A stretch of DNA of 64,000 nucleotides, from NCBI GenBank assembly GCA_964640385.1, contig CAZXFL010000004.1, positions 62,001 through 126,000 of the forward strand. The letters run 5' to 3'. The notes beneath the pieces are model-generated. The model saw nothing but the letters and a program-made list of their open reading frames with translations, did not search any database and was not told the origin of the DNA. Position numbers and translations under genes: made by a program. This document shows, piece by piece, positions 59,338 through 64,000 of the stretch (its first letter is position 1; the number at the start of each line of letters is the position of its first letter). The stretch is from JBBDIK01 sp964640385 (lineage in GTDB: Bacteria > Actinomycetota > UBA4738 > JBBDHU01).

Positions 59338-60618
59338 TCAGCCGAGCGCTAGGCGGGCGTCCGCGACAGTATAGAGGGAGCCCGTGACCAGGATGAGGTC
59401 GCCCTCGCCCGCCAGCGAACGCGCCCGGTTCATCGCCGCCTCGATCGACGAAGCGGTCTCGACGTCGGAGATCCCGGCCCCGCGGCACGCCTCGGCCACG
59501 CGTTCCGGGTCCGCGGACCGGCCACCCGAGTAGGTCGTCGCGACCGCGATGTCGGCCAGGGGGGCGAGCGGCGCCATCAGGCCCTCGAGATCCTTGTCGC
59601 CCGAGACCGCCGTCACCAGGATCAGCCGTTCCCACGTGAAGGCGTCCTCCAAGGCGTCGGCCAGCGCAGCAGCGCCGGCGGGATTGTGCGCACCGTCGAA
59701 CATCACCAGCGGATGGCGCTGGACCACCTCCATCCGTCCGGGTGACGTCGCGGACCCGAAGGACTCGCGCAGGGCATCTTCGTCCAGGGCCCGGCCGAGC
59801 TGCGCTTCCAACGCGACGATGGCCGCGGCGGCGTTCTGCGCGGCGTGCGGACCCCACAGCGTCAGGAGCACGTCCTCGTAGGTCGCGTGGAGTCCGCGGA
59901 CGCTGATGACCTGCCCGCCGACCGCCCGTACGCGGTCCTCGATCCCGAAGTCCCGGTCCTCCAGCAGGAGTGTCGCCCCAACCGCCTCGGCCCTGGCCTC
60001 GATGATCCCCAACGCTTCCGGCGGCTGCTCGCGAACCACCGCGGTCTTCCCTTCCTTGATGATGTCGCCCTTCTCCGCCGCCTTGTCCGCGATGGTCGGT
60101 CCAAGTTCCGGATGATCGAGTGCGATCGGAGTGATGACGGCGACGTCGCCGGCGACGACGTTCGTCGCGTCCCACCGGCCTCCCATGCCGACCTCGACGA
60201 CCGCCAGGCCGACCGGCTTATCGGCGAACCACAGGAACGCGAGCGCGGTGAGCACCTCGAAGTAACTGACGGTCTCCTCCGAGATCGCGTCGACCGCCTG
60301 CAGGAACGGGTGCAGCCGCGAGTAGTCCTCGGCGAACTCGAACGGTGGGATCGGCTCGCCGCAGGCCGAGACGCGCTCGGTGACCGACACAAGATGGGGC
60401 GAAGTGTAAAGACCGGTCGTGAGGTTGTGAGCGCACGCCAGCGACGTGGCCAGGCGCGCGGTCGTGGTCTTGCCGTTGGTGCCGGTGACGTGGATCGTCG
60501 GATAGGTGAGCTGCGGCTCGTCGAGTAGCTCCATGAGCTTGGTGATGCGGTCCAGGTCGGGAACGATCCGCTCGGCGTGGCGCGAGTCCAGCTCGGCGAC
60601 CGCCTCCGCGAAGTTCAT
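59338..60618 (-). CDS. folC: Bifunctional folylpolyglutamate/dihydrofolate synthase
   Basis: A 426-residue Mur-ligase-family enzyme adding glutamate to folates and/or to dihydropteroate. The ATP loop IHVTGTNGKTTTARLA, the SPHLVSVTERV folate loop, VEVGMGGRWDATNVV, ITPIALDHPELG and FDGAHNPAGAAAL are all conserved. Its ATG directly abuts the valS stop (TAGATG), so the two are cotranslated. Confidence 0.95.
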   Translation of the reverse strand: MNFAEAVAELDSRHAERIVPDLDRITKLMELLDEPQLTYPTIHVTGTNGKTTTARLATSLACAHNLTTGLYTSPHLVSVTERVSACGEPIPPFEFAEDYSRLHPFLQAVDAISEETVSYFEVLTALAFLWFADKPVGLAVVEVGMGGRWDATNVVAGDVAVITPIALDHPELGPTIADKAAEKGDIIKEGKTAVVREQPPEALGIIEARAEAVGATLLLEDRDFGIEDRVRAVGGQVISVRGLHATYEDVLLTLWGPHAAQNAAAAIVALEAQLGRALDEDALRESFGSATSPGRMEVVQRHPLVMFDGAHNPAGAAALADALEDAFTWERLILVTAVSGDKDLEGLMAPLAPLADIAVATTYSGGRSADPERVAEACRGAGISDVETASSIEAAMNRARSLAGEGDLILVTGSLYTVADARLALG

Positions 60619-63228
60619 CTACCCGCCGAGCCTCCCGAGCTGCGCACGGAGCCGTCCCGCTTCTTCATCCAGCTCGGCGACCGTCCGTTCTTCCTTCTCG
60701 ATCACCTCGGGCTGTGCCTTCGCGAGGAACCCCTCGTTCGTGAGCTTGGCGCGCTTCTTCGTGAGCTTGCCGTCCACCGCGGCAAGCTTCTTCGTGAGCC
60801 GGTCGATGACCGGACCAACGTCGGTCCCGTCCGGGATCCGAACGTCCACGCGCACGTCCTCAAGCGGACCGAACGCGACCTCGGCGCCCGTCAGGCGCTG
60901 CACCTCCGAGAGCCACGGTTCGGCGGCTGCGCGGAGGTCCTCGGCAACGGTCACGTTCTTGGACAGCTCCGCGGGGATCCCGGCCTGGAGCTGACGGATG
61001 TCGGTCACGACGTCCTGCACGGCGGCGAACTCGCGTTCGGCGTCCCCGTCGGTCAACTCCTGGATCGATCCAGGCCAGTCGGCGACGACGATCGAGCCGC
61101 CCCGCCCGAACCGCTGCCAGATCTCCTCGGTCACGAACGGCATCACCGGGTGCAGCAGCCGCAAGGTGCGCTCGAGCACCCACGCGAACGTGTTCGCGGT
61201 CGCGGCCCTCTCCTCGTCCGGCCCGTCGTACAGGCGGCCCTTGCCTAGTTCCAGTCCCCAGTCGCAGAATTCGGACCAGACGAACCGGTAGAGCGCCTGC
61301 GAGGCCTCAGCGTACTCGTCGGCGTCCAGGGCGTCGTTCACTGCGCCGACACAGGCTTGGTGGCGCGAGAGGAGCCAGCGCTCGACCACGGACCGGTGCT
61401 CCGCCGGCGGCAGCTCGGGCACACCCCCACTGCGGACCACCAGGCGCGCCGCGTTCCAGAGCTTGTTCGCGAAGTTACGACCCGCCTCGATGGAAGCCTC
61501 CGACAGCGGAAGGTTCTGCTGTTCGGGGGAGGCCATGCGCGCCAGCGAGAACCGCAGCGCGTCGGCGCCGTATCGCTCGATCATGTCCAGGGGGTCGATG
61601 ACGTTGCCGAGCGATTTGCTCATCTTGTGGCCGTGTTCGTCACGCACGATCCCGTGGATGACGACCTGCTCGAACGGGACCGAATCGCCGGTCCGGGTTT
61701 CGTCAGCGTCGACGAGGAACGGCCCGGACATGATCATGCGGGCCACCCACAGGTAGATGATGTCGTAGGCAGTGACCATCACCGACGTCGGGTAGAAGGT
61801 CTTGAGGTCCTCGGTCGCCTCCGGCCACCCGAGCGTCGAGAAGGGCCAGAGCTGCGAGGAGAACCACGTATCCAGGACGTCCTCGTCCTGGAGGATGTCG
61901 GTGCTCCCGCACTCGGCACAGGCCGATGGGTCCTGCGTGGCAACGGTCTCGTGTTGCTCGGGGCAGTACCAGACGGGGATCCGGTGGCCCCACCAGAGTT
62001 GGCGCGAGATGTTCCAGTCGCGCAGTCCCTCCATCCAGGTGTCGTACGAGCGTGCCCATCGCGGTGGGGTGAAGCGGATGCGGCCGTCCTTGACCGCCTC
62101 ACGCGCCGGACCTCTGAGCTTGTCGACCGCCACGAACCACTGCTTGCCGGCGACCCAGGGTTCGACCTCGGACTTGCACCGGTAGCAGTGCCCGACGGCG
62201 TGCCGGTACGGGCGTTCCTCGGAGACGAGCAGACCGCGATCCGCCAGCCGATCGCGGACGCGTTCGCGGGCCACGTAGCGGTCGAGCCCGCGGAACTCAT
62301 CGGGCACCTCGTCGTTCAGGGTGGCGCTCGCGTCGAAGATATTGATGCGCGGCAGTCCGGTGCGTTCGGCGATCTCCCAGTCGTTGGGATCGTGCGCGGG
62401 CGTGACCTTGACCGCGCCGGTCCCGAACTCCATGTCGACGCTGTCGTCGGCCACGATCGGTATCTCGCGATCATCGAACGGGTGGCGCACCATCTTTCCG
62501 ATCCAGCCCGCGTAGCGCTCGTCCTTCGCGTTCACGGCGATGCCGGTGTCGCCCAGCATCGTTTCGAGCCGAGTCGTGGCGACCTCGATGTCGCCGGTAC
62601 CGTCGGCAAGTGGGTACTTGAAGGTGACGAGTTCTCCGTCGACCTCCTCGTGTTCGACCTCGGAGTCCGAGAGCCCGGTGTGATCGGTCGGGCACCAGTT
62701 GACGAGCCGCTCGCCTCGGTAGATGAGGTCGGCTTCGTAGAGCCGCACGAACGCGACCCGAACCGCCCCCGAGAGCCCCTCGTCCAGGGTGAAGCGCTCC
62801 CGCGACCAGTCGCAGGAATTGCCGAGCGCCTTCATCTGTTCGACGATCTCGCCGCCGAACTGCGCCTTCCATTCCCAGACGCGTTCGACGAACGCGTCGC
62901 GGCCCATCTCGCGCCGGTCGATGCCCTCCTCGCGCAGCGCGCGTTCGACCACGACCTGGGTCGCGATACCGGCGTGATCGGTGCCGGGGACCCAGAGCAC
63001 TTCGTAGCCCTGCATCCGCTTGCGGCGGATCAGGAGATCCTGGATCGTGTGGTTGAGCGCATGACCCATGTGCAGTCGGCCGGTGATGTTCGGCGGCGGC
63101 AGGACGATGCAGAACGGGGGTTTGTCGGAACCGGCATCGGCCGTGAAGTAGCCGCGTTCGACCCATTCGGGGTACCACCGTGCCTGCGCGGCAGCCGGGT
63201 CGTACTGGGACGGCATCTCCTCGCTCAT
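60619..63228 (-). CDS. valS: Valine-tRNA ligase
   Basis: An 869-residue class I synthetase. HIGH motif in LPPPNITGRLHMGHALNHT, PGTDHAGIATQVVVE, an editing domain with EVATTRLETMLGDTGIAVN, two zinc-knuckle-like pairs (CYRCKSEVEPW; CAECGSTDI), KMSKS as GHKMSKSLGNVIDP, and the C-terminal coiled coil (residues about 805-869) typical of bacterial ValRS. The ATG lies 10 nt after a TAGACT box. No T-box signature was found in the 370 nt upstream. Confidence 0.97.
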   Translation of the reverse strand: MSEEMPSQYDPAAAQARWYPEWVERGYFTADAGSDKPPFCIVLPPPNITGRLHMGHALNHTIQDLLIRRKRMQGYEVLWVPGTDHAGIATQVVVERALREEGIDRREMGRDAFVERVWEWKAQFGGEIVEQMKALGNSCDWSRERFTLDEGLSGAVRVAFVRLYEADLIYRGERLVNWCPTDHTGLSDSEVEHEEVDGELVTFKYPLADGTGDIEVATTRLETMLGDTGIAVNAKDERYAGWIGKMVRHPFDDREIPIVADDSVDMEFGTGAVKVTPAHDPNDWEIAERTGLPRINIFDASATLNDEVPDEFRGLDRYVARERVRDRLADRGLLVSEERPYRHAVGHCYRCKSEVEPWVAGKQWFVAVDKLRGPAREAVKDGRIRFTPPRWARSYDTWMEGLRDWNISRQLWWGHRIPVWYCPEQHETVATQDPSACAECGSTDILQDEDVLDTWFSSQLWPFSTLGWPEATEDLKTFYPTSVMVTAYDIIYLWVARMIMSGPFLVDADETRTGDSVPFEQVVIHGIVRDEHGHKMSKSLGNVIDPLDMIERYGADALRFSLARMASPEQQNLPLSEASIEAGRNFANKLWNAARLVVRSGGVPELPPAEHRSVVERWLLSRHQACVGAVNDALDADEYAEASQALYRFVWSEFCDWGLELGKGRLYDGPDEERAATANTFAWVLERTLRLLHPVMPFVTEEIWQRFGRGGSIVVADWPGSIQELTDGDAEREFAAVQDVVTDIRQLQAGIPAELSKNVTVAEDLRAAAEPWLSEVQRLTGAEVAFGPLEDVRVDVRIPDGTDVGPVIDRLTKKLAAVDGKLTKKRAKLTNEGFLAKAQPEVIEKEERTVAELDEEAGRLRAQLGRLGG

Positions 63229-63238
63229 GTGAGCATGG

Positions 63239-63244
63239 AGTCTA
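63239..63244 (-). promoter_or_regulatory. Putative -10 box (TAGACT) for valS-folC
   Basis: GCTAGACT ends 10 nt before the valS ATG, giving a leader of only a few nucleotides. Confidence 0.45.
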
Positions 63245-63277
63245 GCGGCGACCCAATCAGCCGCGTAAAGTCAAGGA

Positions 63278-63376
63278 ATGCACCTCAGCACCTGGCATCG
63301 GTTCTGTCGCTTCAGCCGCCGACTCCAGCTCGCGACCTCCGCCCCTCGACCGATGGGCCCGACGCATGCGGGATGA
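63278..63376 (+). CDS. Candidate 32-residue leaderless small ORF
   Basis: An ATG lies exactly 6 nt after TAAAGT, the same layout as the leaderless genes elsewhere in this window, and opens a 32-codon frame (MHLSTWHRFCRFSRRL...) ending TGA. The peptide is basic and has no recognisable family. It could simply mark the promoter of the following small gene, which it overlaps. Evidence rests on the promoter spacing only. Confidence 0.25.
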   Translation: MHLSTWHRFCRFSRRLQLATSAPRPMGPTHAG

Positions 63377-63563
63377 GAGCCGTAGCGTGGTCGTTCGGAG
63401 ATCTGCCCTCTGGCTGATCCGCCGGATCCATACCCGCCGCGAGCGGATCGATGAACAGGCGTATCGACAGATCCCCGAGACCGAGGAGGAACGCGCCTGG
63501 GCCGAGGCAGCTACCCGTATCGCCGGGGAGACCTGGCCAGAGTGGGATTCCGACCCGGCATAG
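63366..63563 (+). CDS. Small hypothetical protein
   Basis: A 65-residue protein with a basic N-terminal half (VVVRRSALWLIRRIHTRRERI) and an acidic, protein-like C-terminal half (ETEEERAWAEAATRIAGETWPEWDSD), which suggests a helical coding sequence rather than noise. No family recognised and no clear ribosome-binding site. Starts further downstream (the GTG codon in its VVVRR segment) are possible. Divergent from valS and convergent with the DUF2283-like gene. Confidence 0.45.
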   Translation: MRDESRSVVVRRSALWLIRRIHTRRERIDEQAYRQIPETEEERAWAEAATRIAGETWPEWDSDPA

Positions 63564-63593
63564 ATCTGTCGTCCTTCTCGCGAATCGCAGAAC

Positions 63594-64000
63594 CTAGGAG
63601 TCGTGGTATCCGACCACGACCCGCCCTCGAGCAGGCGGCAGCGCCGCGGGCATCGGACTCGCATGCTCCAGGACCTTGGGAAGCATCCCCGCTGAGACCG
63701 GCACCACGTCGACCCCGATGACCCGGCCATCCCGATCGAAGTCGATCAGAATCGTCGCAGGAACGCGGAGCCGCGCCATCTGCTCGGGGTCACACTGGTA
63801 GGTCAGTGATGCTCCCGACCCCGAATCTCCGACAACGAGATAGGCCCGATCTTGCGAGGCATCATGGAGACACTCGAGGACGCCACGAACCTCAACCTCG
63901 CCGGACCGCCGCCTCCACGATGGACGCCTCCGCGCGCTCATGACCTTGGAGACGAGGTCCGGAACAGTCTCGGATGCCGGAGTGATGTCGATGAGGTAGA
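63594..64000 (-). CDS. DUF2283-like protein with an apparent internal duplication, N-terminus beyond window
   Basis: A partial gene: the frame is open to the right edge (135 codons visible). The last part matches the DUF2283 pattern (RAYLVVGD ... RVPATILIDFDRDGRVIGVDVVPVSAG ... LPKVL). A similar segment (YLIDITPASETVPDLVSKVM) occurs at the cut edge, so two copies of the small domain appear to lie in tandem. In-frame ATG codons inside the visible part (for example at 63941) fall in the middle of conserved-looking sequence and are probably not the start. Function of the family is unknown. Confidence 0.6.
   Translation of the reverse strand, partial: YLIDITPASETVPDLVSKVMSARRRPSWRRRSGEVEVRGVLECLHDASQDRAYLVVGDSGSGASLTYQCDPEQMARLRVPATILIDFDRDGRVIGVDVVPVSAGMLPKVLEHASPMPAALPPARGRVVVGYHDS

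Noticed and set aside
63229..63600. T-box riboswitch before valS (also checked before glyS and leuS)
   Set aside because: The conserved TGGNACCGCG-type T-box sequence is absent, and the valS leader predicted from the TAGACT box is only a few nucleotides long.

Overview
The window is a gene-dense, G+C-rich (about two-thirds by eye) chromosomal segment of an actinobacterium. The strongest evidence is gene order. Two housekeeping blocks follow the order familiar from Actinomycetota: leuS-comEA-comEC-holA-rpsT-lepA-hemW-hrcA-dnaJ-HIT-phoH-ybeY-CNNM-recO-uppS-glyS-dgt, and valS-folC-ndk-mreBCD-PBP2-rodA-rne-rplU-rpmA-obgE-nadD-LCP-rsfS. The local content (no era, rsmE or proBA at the usual places; a DmdA-like protein; RTX/TolB fusions) points to a lineage outside the well-studied Streptomyces/Mycobacterium group. 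That placement is an inference. I see no prophage, insertion sequence, integrase or CRISPR array.

Layout. 1-4.4 kb: dgt (cut by the window edge), a YdcF/SanA protein, three small exported proteins including an M15 peptidase, and a secreted beta-propeller/RTX protein. 4.4-11.4 kb: a MOSC protein, pyruvate phosphate dikinase, an HExxH lipoprotein and glyS. 11.6-30.9 kb: the uppS to leuS housekeeping block, interrupted by deoC and by a sulfatase gene lying between hrcA and dnaJ. 31-37.6 kb: an accessory stretch with an orphan PAS-GAF histidine kinase, an OmpR-type two-component operon with a striking operator, a lipoprotein and a DmdA-like methyltransferase. 37.7-38.3 kb: a decayed GH85 endoglycosidase gene. 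38.4-39.6 kb: a second beta-propeller/RTX paralogue. 39.6-46.7 kb: tRNA-Ala(GGC), rsfS, LCP, nadD, a DinB-like gene, obgE, rpmA, rplU and rne. 47-52.5 kb: the cell-shape operon mreBCD-PBP2-rodA. 52.7-57.2 kb: a complete type II fatty-acid elongation operon, fabD-(carrier-like orphan)-fabH-fabG-acpP-fabF. 57.2-64 kb: a serine hydrolase, ndk, folC, valS and small genes at the right edge.

Expression. Many genes are translationally coupled by ATGA or GTGA overlaps. A second group has a TANNNT box only 6-10 nt before the start codon and usually no Shine-Dalgarno sequence, which is the signature of leaderless transcripts. Three convergent pairs share a single CTAG as both stop codons. The HrcA operator (CIRCE) precedes hrcA.

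How the genes work together: translation (glyS, leuS, valS, rpsT, rplU, rpmA, lepA, obgE, rsfS, tRNA-Ala), envelope growth (uppS, mreBCD, PBP2, RodA, LCP, M15), membrane lipid synthesis (fab operon), RNA maturation (rne, ybeY, phoH), heat shock (hrcA, dnaJ), DNA uptake and repair (comEA, comEC, recO, holA) and nucleotide/cofactor metabolism (dgt, ndk, folC, nadD, deoC). The most unusual items are the carrier-like protein lacking its biotin lysine inside the fab operon, the paired 11-bp direct repeats in front of the two-component operon, and the decayed endoglycosidase.
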